Origin: Anianibacter sp965662745 | GTDB lineage: Bacteria; Pseudomonadota; Alphaproteobacteria; Rhodobacterales; Rhodobacteraceae | Direction of reading: 5' to 3' | Assembly: GCA_965662745.1 (NCBI GenBank) | Contig: CBFIJK010000018.1 | Span: 1-59,323, forward strand | DNA length: 59,323 nt | In this document: piece by piece, positions 7,957-17,128 of the stretch | How positions within the stretch are numbered: the first letter of the stretch is position 1 | Layout of the letters: the number at the start of each line of letters is the position of its first letter | Notes under the pieces: generated by a model | What the model was told of the DNA's origin: nothing | The model's input: the letters and a program-made list of their open reading frames with translations, nothing else | Databases searched by the model: none | Program-made: the position numbers and the translations under genes

Positions 7957-9242
7957 GCGGTCATCGAGGTATAGCGCGAGGCGGCCGCCGTGATCCGACT
8001 TTTCGACGGCATCCGCCCGGCATAGCGTGCGCCCAGCGTCTGGGGGCCCGCGGTGATGCGGAAATAATCGTAGTCACGAGGCCGGTCGAAGGCGCAAAGA
8101 TACTGAAAATGCAGCCGGAAAAAGCGCCAGCGCAGGGCCTTCCACGTCTCAGGCGCAAGCGTCTGGGTGAAGGCCGCCGACAGGATTAATGGCCACTTTT
8201 GATCCTCGGGCGCCACGCCGCTGACCGCCACAGGATCACAGAGCGCGAAGGCGCAGCCGTCCCCCGGCGCAGTGACATCGACCCAGGCAAGCTCTTCGCG
8301 GTTGGACAGGTAATTGAGATCGGCGCGCAGACGGTGCGCGGCAGGCAGGAAGGACATCATCGGCACGACCTGCCCGAGCGACAGGAAGGACAGGATCGGC
8401 CCGTCATCCGGCACCCGGCCTGCGCGGATGAGATCGGCCAGGATCGACACCGCCAGATGCGCGCCCGAGGAATGGCCGACGATCAGAACTTCGTCCGTGT
8501 CAGAGGTCAGCGCGGCCTCGATCGCGTCGCCGAACTCTGCCATGCGCCGTTCCAGCGCCTCGGGGTTGGCCCCGTTCCAGCGCGCGGAAAAGGCGTAGTC
8601 GTGCATCAGGTAATGGGCGAAAAAGACCCCGTCGCGTTTCTTGAACCAGCGCAGCATCGCGTAAGCCGCCGTGATCCCGCAGACCCCGCCAAGCGCCATG
8701 CAGGCCGCTGATAGCGCGGTGACCAGCTTTTCACCAGCTAGAAGGCCCGCGAGCGCGCCGCCCGCCGCCGTGACGCCCCAGAAGACCGCCGCGCCGATCA
8801 GTAGTGACAGGACGGCCTGGCAGATCAACATGAAGACCGGGTAGAGCGCCGCAATCACCGGCCCCTTCCGCAGCCGCATCAACCGAAACAGCGTGCCGGT
8901 GGCGATATAGGTCCACGCGGTGCGGGCCATCTGCACATAGGTCGCGGCGATCCCCGCCTCCATCGACTCGCGCACGATGTCGGACCAGACGAGCACCTCG
9001 ATATCGGTCTCGACCGCCTCGCCTTCGATCCGTGCCGAAACATGCCAGCCATAGCGCCCGCCGACAGATTTCGGGGCAAGCGTGATCTCATGCCCTGAGA
9101 TCTTGGCCTGACGCGCCGCTTCGGTGCGATAGAGTTCTCTGTAGCGGCGGGGATGAATCGGATCGTAGCCCGGGATGTAGAACACCCGGCGCTTTCGCAC
9201 CTGCCTTGGTGCCTCGTTGCGCATCTGACCGCTTCCGTCCAT
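7953..9242 (-). CDS. Membrane-anchored alpha/beta hydrolase-like protein
   Basis: A 429-residue protein with a distinct N-terminal domain, two hydrophobic helices in the middle (about residues 128-155 and 165-200), and a serine-hydrolase elbow VGHSSGAHLAVS (about residue 250) fitting the G-x-S-x-G nucleophile motif. The N-terminus begins with RRVFYIPGYDP, a strand-loop resembling the oxyanion side of alpha/beta hydrolases. It is the first gene of a two-gene operon with the P450, joined by an ATGA overlap. Together they suggest oxidation and hydrolysis of the same lipid-like compound, but this is inference. The acid and His of the triad cannot be assigned confidently. Confidence 0.7.
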   Translation of the reverse strand: MDGSGQMRNEAPRQVRKRRVFYIPGYDPIHPRRYRELYRTEAARQAKISGHEITLAPKSVGGRYGWHVSARIEGEAVETDIEVLVWSDIVRESMEAGIAATYVQMARTAWTYIATGTLFRLMRLRKGPVIAALYPVFMLICQAVLSLLIGAAVFWGVTAAGGALAGLLAGEKLVTALSAACMALGGVCGITAAYAMLRWFKKRDGVFFAHYLMHDYAFSARWNGANPEALERRMAEFGDAIEAALTSDTDEVLIVGHSSGAHLAVSILADLIRAGRVPDDGPILSFLSLGQVVPMMSFLPAAHRLRADLNYLSNREELAWVDVTAPGDGCAFALCDPVAVSGVAPEDQKWPLILSAAFTQTLAPETWKALRWRFFRLHFQYLCAFDRPRDYDYFRITAGPQTLGARYAGRMPSKSRITAAASRYTSMTA

Positions 9243-9431
9243 GACCTCAGGATAGCCGAAAATTCTGGCAAGAATATGCCCGCGCGGGGTCGTCCGGCGC
9301 TAAAGGGGCCACGGGGCGACGTATTTTCGGATCAACGCGCGCCCGAGCGATCCAATTTTCGCCATAATTCAATCCCAATCGCGACACAGTGCGTCTGTAG
9401 CCGGAATGGAAACAAATGGGGAGCCAACCGC

Positions 9432-11786
9432 ATGCCGACGACCTTCAACTGGATCTATCTCGGGAACAACCCGACGACACTCGATCCGACCGAGGGCAAC
9501 AGCAACGCGGAGAACGCCTCGCTGTTCGAAAACCAGAGCTTCGGCACCTCGGGCGACCCGCTCTACGACCACATCACAAGCGTCACCACCATCGACAACG
9601 GCGGTGCGTCCGGCGCGCTGGACATGAACAATGACGCGACGAACGACCAGTTCACGACCGACATCGGCAGCGGCGCGCAAACCTTCACCTTCGACGGCCT
9701 GAGCGTCTTCAGCGCCACGATTACCTACGTCAACGGCACGACGGCCACGGTGACAGCCGTCGTTGCGCAATCGACCACGGGCGAATTGTTCCTCGCGCCC
9801 GAGATCAGCTCGAACGGCGATGTCACGATCTTCGAGGCGTTTCCGATCCAGTCGATCACGCTCGACACCGTCACCAACAGCACCAACACGAACCTGGGCG
9901 CCGACCGCGTCGCACAGGGCTGGGACGACGGCGAGATTACGGGCACGGGCGGCGCGGACGTCATCGACGGCAGCTATATCGAGCCTGTCTCGGAAGGTTC
10001 GGACCGGGTGGACAACGGCGACGGCCTGACCGGCGCCGGGTTCAACGACGACGTGATCTACGCGCTCGGCGGCAACGATACCGTAAGCGCGGGCCTTGGC
10101 GACGACATCGTCTATGGCGGCACCGGAAACGACACGATCGACGGCGGCTCCGGCAGTGACGAGCTATATGGCGAAGGCGGGGCGGACACACTGACCGGCG
10201 GGGACGGCGCGGACACGCTTGACGGCGGCGGCGGCTCTGACCAGCTCGAAGGCGGCAGCGGAAACGACGAGCTTCTGGGACAAGGCGGCACCGACACGCT
10301 GATCGGCGGTGTCGGCGACGATACGTTAGACGGCGGCGCCGACGATGACGTGCTCTATGGTGACGGCGGCCCGGCCGAGCGCTGGACCTACGAGGTCTAT
10401 ACCTACAATTTCAGCTCGGCCAACGGCCAGGCCTTCGACATCGAAAGCGGCACGCTTTCCGCCTCGGGCACGACCGACGAGTTCGACGTCGCGACCCAGG
10501 GCCAAGAGGCGCGCGGACCGGGCGACCCGAACGACTTCGGCGTCATCTACAGCTCGAATCTGGTCGCAGACCAGGACGGGGTCTACCGGTTCGAGACCAC
10601 CTCGGACGATGGCTCGACCATCCAGATCTTCGACAGCCAGGGCAACGCACTCACCTTCACGAACCAGGGCGGCGGAACCGCCCAGTTCATGAACAACGAC
10701 TTCCACCAGGCGCCCGCCACACGCTTCGGCGACGTGACGCTCGAAGAGGGCGAGACCTACACGATCGAGGTCCGCTACTGGGAAAACGGCGGCGGCAACG
10801 TCCTGTCTGGACAGGTCACGCGGCCCGGCGGATCACCCGAGGATCTGGCGACAAGCTCGCTCATCATCGGGGACGACAGCATCGCGGGCGACGACACCCT
10901 CGACGGCGGCGCCGGAGCGGACACGCTTTACGGCGAGGGCGGCGACGACCAGATCCTTGTGGGCGAGAACGACACAGCCTATGGCGGCGACGGCGATGAC
11001 GTCTTCCGCGTTCAGACCCCGACCGAGACCGGTGTCGGCACCATCTCGATCATCGGCGGCGAAGGCGACGAGACGGGCGGCGACACGCTGTACCTGTCCG
11101 AGGGGTTCACCCAGGACGACATCACCTTCACCAACACCGACGACGCGGCGGGCGGTCTTTCTGGCTCTTACACGCTGGGCGACGGGACGCTCGTCACCTT
11201 CTCGGAAATCGAGAACATCATCTGCTTTACCTCAGGCGCGCGGATTCTGACGCCGATGGGTCCGCGCCCGGTGGAAAGCCTGCGGGCGGGCGACATGGTC
11301 GTGACCCGCGACAACGGACCCCAACCGGTGCGCTGGATCGGGCAAAGCACCGTGCCGGGAACCGACCGCTTTGCCCCGGTCCGGGTCGCGGCGCATGTGC
11401 TCGACGGGGCCGATGATGCACTTCTTGTATCGCCGCAGCACCGGTTCCTCTTCACCGGCTACAAGGCCGAGATTCTCTTCGGGTGCGACGAGGTTCTGGT
11501 CGCTGCAAAACACCTGATCGACGGGCGCGACGTGCTGGCCGTTCCGCAGCCGCTTGTCAGCTACATCCATCTGATGTTCGACCGGCATGAGGTGATCTAC
11601 GCCAACGGCGCCGCAACCGAGAGCTTTCACGCACGCCATGTGGGACTTGATGGGATGGCCGAGGATGCCCGCGAAGAGCTTTTCGCGATCTTCCCGGACC
11701 TGCGCAGCCATCCGAATGCCCATGGGCCGTCCGCCCGCCCCTGCCTGAAACAGTACGAAGCGCAGCTTCTGCACATGGCCGCCTGA
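9432..11786 (+). CDS. Secreted RTX-repeat / PA14-like / Hint-domain protein
   Basis: A 784-residue protein. After an N-terminal beta-rich region (residues 1-200) come glycine/aspartate nonapeptide calcium-binding repeats (about 205-313, e.g. GGTGNDTIDGGSGSDELYG), then a PA14-like carbohydrate-binding domain (about 315-470, with YRFETTSDDGSTIQIFDSQG), a second short RTX block (about 480-525), and a C-terminal Hint domain (about 595-735) beginning at the Cys of CFTSGARILTP. Hint domains self-splice or cleave, and Roseobacter proteins of this type usually leave by type I secretion; no exporter genes are adjacent. The ATG at 9432 is chosen over an upstream in-frame start because of GGGGAG nine bases before it and the typical opening MPTTFNWIYLGN. 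No signal peptide is seen. Confidence 0.88.
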   Translation: MPTTFNWIYLGNNPTTLDPTEGNSNAENASLFENQSFGTSGDPLYDHITSVTTIDNGGASGALDMNNDATNDQFTTDIGSGAQTFTFDGLSVFSATITYVNGTTATVTAVVAQSTTGELFLAPEISSNGDVTIFEAFPIQSITLDTVTNSTNTNLGADRVAQGWDDGEITGTGGADVIDGSYIEPVSEGSDRVDNGDGLTGAGFNDDVIYALGGNDTVSAGLGDDIVYGGTGNDTIDGGSGSDELYGEGGADTLTGGDGADTLDGGGGSDQLEGGSGNDELLGQGGTDTLIGGVGDDTLDGGADDDVLYGDGGPAERWTYEVYTYNFSSANGQAFDIESGTLSASGTTDEFDVATQGQEARGPGDPNDFGVIYSSNLVADQDGVYRFETTSDDGSTIQIFDSQGNALTFTNQGGGTAQFMNNDFHQAPATRFGDVTLEEGETYTIEVRYWENGGGNVLSGQVTRPGGSPEDLATSSLIIGDDSIAGDDTLDGGAGADTLYGEGGDDQILVGENDTAYGGDGDDVFRVQTPTETGVGTISIIGGEGDETGGDTLYLSEGFTQDDITFTNTDDAAGGLSGSYTLGDGTLVTFSEIENIICFTSGARILTPMGPRPVESLRAGDMVVTRDNGPQPVRWIGQSTVPGTDRFAPVRVAAHVLDGADDALLVSPQHRFLFTGYKAEILFGCDEVLVAAKHLIDGRDVLAVPQPLVSYIHLMFDRHEVIYANGAATESFHARHVGLDGMAEDAREELFAIFPDLRSHPNAHGPSARPCLKQYEAQLLHMAA

Positions 11787-11796
11787 GCCCCGGCTT

Positions 11797-12549
11797 TCAG
11801 CCAAGCGTCGCAAGCGCCGGGAACTGCTCCAATAGCCACCAGGAAAACGCGGTGAACTGGCCGGTCAGCATCATCAGGCCGACGGTCCACAGCAAAAGGC
11901 CCATGATCCGCTCGATCCGCTCCATATGGCGTTTCATCCAGCCCATAAGCCCCTGAAGGCGCGGGAAGAAAGCGGCGACCAGCAGGAACGGCACGCCGAG
12001 GCCAAGCGCGTAGACGCCCAACAGAAAAGTGCCCTTGGCGAGAGAGGCCTCGGACGCGGCAATCGACAGGATAGCGCCCAGTTGCGGGCCGATGCAGGGC
12101 GTCCAGCCAAACGCGAAGGCGAGGCCAAGCACATAGGCGCCGACAGCCGATCCGCCCCGGTCGCCCGCATCCATGCGCATCTCTCGGTCAAGGAACCCGA
12201 TCCGGTAGACGCCCACAAAATGCGCGCCGAAGACCATCACGATGATCCCCGCGATGGTGACGAACCAGTCCTGATTTTGCAGAAAGAACGTCCCGATGGC
12301 CGAGGCGGTGAAGCCAAGAAACAGGAACACCGTCGACAGGCCAAGGACGAAGAAGGATGCGGCCAGCATCACCGGCCCGCGCCGCGCGCGTTCCTCGCCC
12401 ATCTCGGTCATGGAAATTCCGCCCATATAAGCAAGGTACGGCGGCACGATAGGCAACACGCAAGGGCTGAGGAAACTGAGAAGACCGCCCAGAAGCGCCA
12501 CGATCATGGCCGGGACAAGGCTCGCGTCGATGATTTCAATGCCGAACAT
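11797..12549 (-). CDS. ccdA: Cytochrome c biogenesis protein CcdA
   Basis: A 250-residue polytopic inner-membrane protein, about six hydrophobic helices. The two redox cysteines that define CcdA/DsbD-type thiol reductant transporters are present in SPCVLPIVPPY (helix 1) and TPCIGPQLGAI (helix 4). It carries electrons from cytoplasmic thioredoxin to periplasmic thiol-disulfide proteins, keeping apocytochrome c haem-binding cysteines reduced. It stands alone and is convergent with the Hint-domain gene, with ten bases between the two stops. A GAGG ribosome site precedes the ATG. Function is well supported by family; partners such as CcmG are not in the window. Confidence 0.92.
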   Translation of the reverse strand: MFGIEIIDASLVPAMIVALLGGLLSFLSPCVLPIVPPYLAYMGGISMTEMGEERARRGPVMLAASFFVLGLSTVFLFLGFTASAIGTFFLQNQDWFVTIAGIIVMVFGAHFVGVYRIGFLDREMRMDAGDRGGSAVGAYVLGLAFAFGWTPCIGPQLGAILSIAASEASLAKGTFLLGVYALGLGVPFLLVAAFFPRLQGLMGWMKRHMERIERIMGLLLWTVGLMMLTGQFTAFSWWLLEQFPALATLG

Positions 12550-12676
12550 GGGCCCTCGCAGGTCTTTCGTCCTGCGATATACGAGGTTGCGGCGAACGTC
12601 ACCTCAAAGCCGGTGATCCTTTGGTGATCAGGTCGAAATAATTACGCCGGGCTGGCGGACCTGCAGGCGCAAAACG

Positions 12677-12712
12677 GAAATGGCCGCGCCCGGTTCAGGG
12701 CGCGGCCATTTC
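12677..12712 (-). terminator. Rho-independent terminator of rne
   Basis: A perfect 15-bp inverted repeat (arms 12677-12691 and 12698-12712, six-base loop) lies 24 bases past the rne stop. On the minus strand it is followed by a T-rich run (TTTCCGTTTT). Confidence 0.85.
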
Positions 12713-12735
12713 GTTGTTGTGAGGTGCGGCAAGGC

Positions 12736-15435
12736 TTAGCGGCCCAGCGACCACCAGCCCCGACGCTTGGGCTTTTTCGAGTCCTCTGCCGACGCTTCTG
12801 CCATTTCAGGCTCGGGCTCGGGTTCCGGCGCGGGGCTCGGCTCTGCCGACTTTTCAGGCTCGGGCGCTGGTTCCGGTTCAGGCGCGGGCTCTGCAGCCTT
12901 TTCAGGCTCGGGGGCAGGCTCAGGTTCCGGCGCAGGTTCTTGCGCGGTGGCCTGTTCCGGCTCTGGCGCGGCTTCGGGTGCAGGTGCCTCCTCGACGGGC
13001 GCTTCGGCCTCGGCTGGCGCGGCCTTTGCACGGCTGCGGCGGCGCTTGGGCTTTTCGGGCGCAGGCTCTGCCTCGGCTTCAGGCGCGGCTTCGGCGGCGG
13101 GGGCGCCTTCAGCCGCAGCATCCTCGGACGCTGTCTCAGCCTCCGGCTCGGGCTTGCGGCGCGACCGGCGGCGGCGTTTGGGCTTTTCGTCCTGGGCCTC
13201 GCCTTCAGGCGCATCGGCCGCCGCTTCCACCGGCTGCTGTGCCGGTTCGTCAGAACCGTTCTGATCGTCAGAGCTGTCCTGATCGCCATTGCTCTGGCCG
13301 TTATTCTGGCCATTGTCCTGACCGTCACCGTCCTGGTTGCCACCCCGGCGACGACGCCGACGACGACGCTTCTTCTTGGGACGATCCTCGGCCTCTTCGG
13401 TCTCGGGGGTCTCCTGAACCGCCTCTTCCTCGACCGTGGTATCCTCGTCTTCGTCCTCGACCTCTGGCATCAGCGCGGCATCTGCGGACACGACATGCGT
13501 GACCTCGGGCACCGGGCGCGTCGCGGTCTTGAACTTCTCCATCGAGAAATCCGGCGGCACCAGCATCGGGTCCGCCTCGACCCGCACGGCCATGCCGTAA
13601 CGCGCCTCGATCTGCGCAAGATGTTCGCGCTTCATGTTCATCAGATAGTTGACGATGCCCACGGGCGCGGTGACCAGCACCTCGCGCGAGCGGCGGCGCA
13701 CACCCTCTTCCTCAAGCTGGCGCAGGATGTTCAGCGCAAGGCTGTCATCCGACCGGATAAGGCCGGTGCCATGGCAATGGGTGCAAGGCTGGGTCGTCGC
13801 CTCGAGCATGCCGGGACGCAGACGCTGACGCGACATTTCCATCAGGCCGAAGCCGGAAATGCGGCCCACCTGGATGCGCGCGCGATCGACCTTCAGCTTG
13901 TCCTTGAAACGCTTCTCGACGGCGGCATTGTTCTTGCGCTCTTCCATGTCGATGAAGTCGATCACGATAAGACCCGCAAGGTCACGCAGACGCAATTGGC
14001 GTGCGACTTCCTCGGCCGCCTCAAGGTTGGTCTTGAGCGCGGTATCCTCGATCGAGCCTTCCTTGGTAGACCGGCCAGAGTTCACGTCGATCGCCACCAG
14101 CGCCTCGGTCACGCCGATGACGATGTAGCCGCCCGATTTCAGCTGCACGGTCGGGTTGAACATGCCACCGAGATAGGTCTCGACCTGGTAGCGCGCGAAA
14201 AGCGGCATCGCGTCGTTGTAGTTCTTCACGTTCTTGGCGTGGGACGGCATGATCATCTTCATGAAGTCCTTGGCCGTGCGATAGCCGGCCTCGCCTTCGA
14301 CCCAGACCTCGTCGATCTCGCGGTTATAAAGATCGCGGATCGAGCGTTTGATGAGGTCGCCCTCTTCATAGATCTTCGCCGGCGCGATGGATTTCAGCGT
14401 CAGTTCGCGGATCTGTTCCCACATGCGCTGCAGGTATTCGTAGTCGCGCTTGATCTCGGTCTTGGTGCGCTGCGATCCTGCGGTGCGGATGATGAGGCCC
14501 GCGCCTTGCGGCACCGACAGTTCATTCGCGATCTCTTTCAGCTTCTTGCGGTCAGCGGCGTTGGTGATCTTGCGGCTGATGCCGCCGCCGCGCGCAGTGT
14601 TGGGCATCAGGACGCAATAGCGGCCCGCAAGAGAGAGATACGTGGTCAGCGCGGCGCCCTTGTTGCCACGCTCTTCCTTGACGACCTGCACGAGCAGGAT
14701 CTGGCGGACCTTGATGACTTCCTGGATTTTGTACTTGCGCGGGCGCGGCTTGCGCGGCTGGCGGATTTCCTCGGAGACATCATCGTCGGCGACGGATTCG
14801 ATATCGCCGTCCTTGTCGGACGCCGACTGAGCCTCGTCTTCGTCTTCATCGTCAGAGGCTTCGGTCTGATCGTCCGGCGTTCCATCTTCGTTCGGGTGCG
14901 TTTCCGCCTCGGCCCCGCCGGTGCCACCGGGGGACGCATCAACGATGTCGCTGGGCGTGGCGATTTCGGTTTCGTCCTCTTCGCCCTCGTCCAGATCGAC
15001 AACGCCCATGCCGGGGATGTCGTCACTGGAGACGTCCCTAGTCTCGACCGCATCGTCAGAGTCGGTCTCGGCAGCCTTGGGACGCGAGCGGCGGCGGCGA
15101 CGGGGCTTTTGCTTTTCCTCGTCCTCGTCGCGGCTCATCGCTTCGGCGTAAGCGCGTTCCTCGGCCAGCAGTGCCTCGCGGTCGGCCACGGGGATCTGGT
15201 AATAATCGGGGTGGATTTCCGAGAAGGCGAGAAAGCCGTGGCGATTGCCGCCGTAATCGATGAACGCCGCCTGCAGCGACGGTTCGACCCGCGTGACTTT
15301 CGCTAGATAGATATTCCCGGCGAGCTGCCGCTTGTTTTCGGACTCAAAGTCGAAATCCTCGACCTTGTTGTTGTCGACGACCACGACGCGGGTTTCTTCC
15401 GCGTGGGTGGCGTCAATGAGCATTTTCTTGGCCAT
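12736..15435 (-). CDS. rne: Ribonuclease E
   Basis: An 899-residue endoribonuclease, central to mRNA decay and rRNA/tRNA processing. The N-terminal catalytic half contains an S1 RNA-binding domain split by a long acidic insertion (about residues 95-215), the DNase I-like subdomain with the two metal-binding aspartates in AIDVNSGRS (about 450) and GLIVIDFIDM (about 490), and the zinc-link CTHC (about 550). The C-terminal third is disordered: Arg/Lys-rich blocks (KRRRRRR-type, KPKRRRSR) alternating with long Pro-Ala-Glu repeats (EPAPEPEPAPEPEK), ending in GWWSLGR as in other alphaproteobacterial RNase E. The tail should recruit degradosome partners. Start ATG has AAGGAAAA upstream. Confidence 0.97.
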   Translation of the reverse strand: MAKKMLIDATHAEETRVVVVDNNKVEDFDFESENKRQLAGNIYLAKVTRVEPSLQAAFIDYGGNRHGFLAFSEIHPDYYQIPVADREALLAEERAYAEAMSRDEDEEKQKPRRRRRSRPKAAETDSDDAVETRDVSSDDIPGMGVVDLDEGEEDETEIATPSDIVDASPGGTGGAEAETHPNEDGTPDDQTEASDDEDEDEAQSASDKDGDIESVADDDVSEEIRQPRKPRPRKYKIQEVIKVRQILLVQVVKEERGNKGAALTTYLSLAGRYCVLMPNTARGGGISRKITNAADRKKLKEIANELSVPQGAGLIIRTAGSQRTKTEIKRDYEYLQRMWEQIRELTLKSIAPAKIYEEGDLIKRSIRDLYNREIDEVWVEGEAGYRTAKDFMKMIMPSHAKNVKNYNDAMPLFARYQVETYLGGMFNPTVQLKSGGYIVIGVTEALVAIDVNSGRSTKEGSIEDTALKTNLEAAEEVARQLRLRDLAGLIVIDFIDMEERKNNAAVEKRFKDKLKVDRARIQVGRISGFGLMEMSRQRLRPGMLEATTQPCTHCHGTGLIRSDDSLALNILRQLEEEGVRRRSREVLVTAPVGIVNYLMNMKREHLAQIEARYGMAVRVEADPMLVPPDFSMEKFKTATRPVPEVTHVVSADAALMPEVEDEDEDTTVEEEAVQETPETEEAEDRPKKKRRRRRRRRGGNQDGDGQDNGQNNGQSNGDQDSSDDQNGSDEPAQQPVEAAADAPEGEAQDEKPKRRRRSRRKPEPEAETASEDAAAEGAPAAEAAPEAEAEPAPEKPKRRRSRAKAAPAEAEAPVEEAPAPEAAPEPEQATAQEPAPEPEPAPEPEKAAEPAPEPEPAPEPEKSAEPSPAPEPEPEPEMAEASAEDSKKPKRRGWWSLGR

Positions 15436-15974
15436 GTTTTCCTTGACCTCGACGCACTTGTCCTGTCGCCCGGGGGCGCAATCCAGTCGCTGAGGTATCT
15501 TGTTCGAGCGTGGGCGTGAGGTCGAATGAGCGCGGGCCGCAGTACGGCCAGCTTGCCCATTCTGATGTCGCCTCTCAGCCTCATCGCGTTTCTTCTCCGG
15601 CGGGTCCGCAAAGGGAAATCCCGCCCGTTATGGGGTCCGCGTCGGCCTGGGCCTGCGGACATGATGTCGGCCTTGGGGGCCGCTTTCCGGTCTGATCCGA
15701 GGTCACGGCGATCATCTTGTCTGCCGCGATGGCCCTGCAAATCAGGGAAACTTTCCGGGCGCGCGCCTGTCTTGAGACACGCCGCCGTAAGGGGGACCTT
15801 ATGCCCCATGAGGGTTCCAATACAATGCTGAAAATGAACGCGAGGTCAGCGGAGTCGTGAAAAAGCGCTTCAATCGCGCTGTTCGGCCCGTTTCGATCAC
15901 TGTTTCCGGATGCGCACCAATGGCGCATTGTGACGGTTATTTTCGACGAAGAACCTGTCGATTTGGGTCTCTTA
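15436..15974 (-). other. Gene-free stretch: long rne leader and promoter region
   Basis: No convincing coding frame is present between rne and the CDF gene, although several short frames are open. The likely content is the rne promoter and a long 5' leader, which in enterobacteria mediates RNase E autoregulation; that parallel is inference. A small hairpin (6-bp arms at 15910-15915 and 15923-15928) lies at the far end and may belong to the end of the upstream CDF transcript. Confidence 0.5.
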
Positions 15975-16928
15975 TCAGCGATCGTCCACGGAATTCACCG
16001 ACCGTGGGCCGGTGTTCCCCTCGCCGCCGAATTCTGTCGGTGCGTCGCAGGCATGGCGCGCGCATTCCAGTTCCAGCGTGCTGTGCCGGATATCGAACCG
16101 GCCCCGAAGCGCGGCCTTGATCCGGTCTTTGATCGCATCCGCCTCGGTCCAGCGGCCTGCCGCGATCACGACATGCGCATCAAGCGCGGCACGGTGTTCG
16201 TCCATCTGCCAGAAATGCGCATGGTGAATGCCGGTCACGCCGTCAATGCCGCGCACCGTATCCAGCACCGCCCGCGTCTCGATCTCGGGCGGCGCGCCGA
16301 GCATCAGAATGCGAATGACCGGCCCGATCTCACGCGCCGATTGCCAGAGGATATATCCGGCGATCATCACCGTCACTACGGGGTCGATCAGCCGCCAGTC
16401 AAAGAGAAGGATAAGCGTTCCGGCGAGGATGACGGCGACCGATCCCAGTGCATCGGCCACGTTGTGCAGAAAGGCCGCGCGAATGTTCACGCTGGATTTG
16501 GACATGGCATAGGTCAGCGCAGCCGTGGCCAGATCGACGACCAGCGCGATGCCTGCGATCACCACGACAATCCAGCCTTCGACCGGGTGCGGATCGGCGA
16601 AACGCAAGGCAGCCTCGTAGAGCAGGTAGAGTCCGATAACAATCAAAGTGGTGTAGTTGATCAGCGCCGCCACGACCTCGATCCGGCCATAGCCGAAGGT
16701 CATTTCGGCATCGCGCGGCTTTCGGGAGATCTTGCGCGCACCGAACGCGATGATCAGCGAAATCGCGTCCGAGAAATTGTGCAGCGCGTCCGCGATCAGG
16801 GACAGCGAGCCAGACACCAGCCCCCCGATCACCTGGGCGACCGTAAGCCCCATATTGACCGCGATTGCAGCGATGACCCTGCGGTCGCCTGCGTCCGGGT
16901 CGACGTGATGGTGATGGCCGTGGCCCAT
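15975..16928 (-). CDS. Cation diffusion facilitator (Zn/Co exporter, CzcD/ZitB type)
   Basis: A 317-residue membrane transporter with six hydrophobic helices and a cytoplasmic C-terminal domain. The N-terminus carries a His cluster (GHGHHHH). The transport site is formed by HNFSD in helix 2 (within ADALHNFSDA) and HNVAD in helix 5; His in the first of these, rather than Asp as in the E. coli pump FieF, points to zinc-selective CzcD/ZitB-type proteins. A second His-containing region (GIHHAHFWQMDEH) is the C-terminal metal sensor domain. It should export zinc, perhaps cobalt or cadmium, in exchange for protons. It stands alone, about 200 bases downstream of the EEP gene. Confidence 0.9.
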   Translation of the reverse strand: MGHGHHHHVDPDAGDRRVIAAIAVNMGLTVAQVIGGLVSGSLSLIADALHNFSDAISLIIAFGARKISRKPRDAEMTFGYGRIEVVAALINYTTLIVIGLYLLYEAALRFADPHPVEGWIVVVIAGIALVVDLATAALTYAMSKSSVNIRAAFLHNVADALGSVAVILAGTLILLFDWRLIDPVVTVMIAGYILWQSAREIGPVIRILMLGAPPEIETRAVLDTVRGIDGVTGIHHAHFWQMDEHRAALDAHVVIAAGRWTEADAIKDRIKAALRGRFDIRHSTLELECARHACDAPTEFGGEGNTGPRSVNSVDDR

Positions 16929-17128
16929 GGCGTGTCCTTAACTGGCCGGGCCGCATCACGTCCAGCGGCCGGCCCCTGCTGTTACACGGCGGCGAAATTC
17001 GGCTGTCCGTTCGACGCCGCACCATTCGAGATACAGTAGCCGGACATTTCCCAATCGCCGCCGATCCCCGAGACGGAAGAGGTGTTCAGGAGGCCAATGC
17101 AAAGCGTTCGCCTCTTGTTCCGCGGGCC

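Noticed and set aside
9153..9431. N-terminal extension of the Hint-protein frame
   Set aside because: It overlaps the start region of the hydrolase gene, has no ribosome site, and the family start is at 9432.
12766..13110. Repeats in the rne 3' region as a tandem-repeat locus or CRISPR
   Set aside because: They are codon repeats of the Pro-Ala-Glu tail of RNase E, without spacers.
12724..15306. Long open frame of 860 residues on the plus strand
   Set aside because: It is the antisense of rne. Its repetitive Arg/Leu/Gly composition mirrors the Ala/Pro/Glu-rich RNase E tail and it has no domain pattern.
16929..17128. GGAAC element before the CDF gene as a stress promoter
   Set aside because: A GGAAC is present on the minus strand but no CGTT follows at 16-17 bases.
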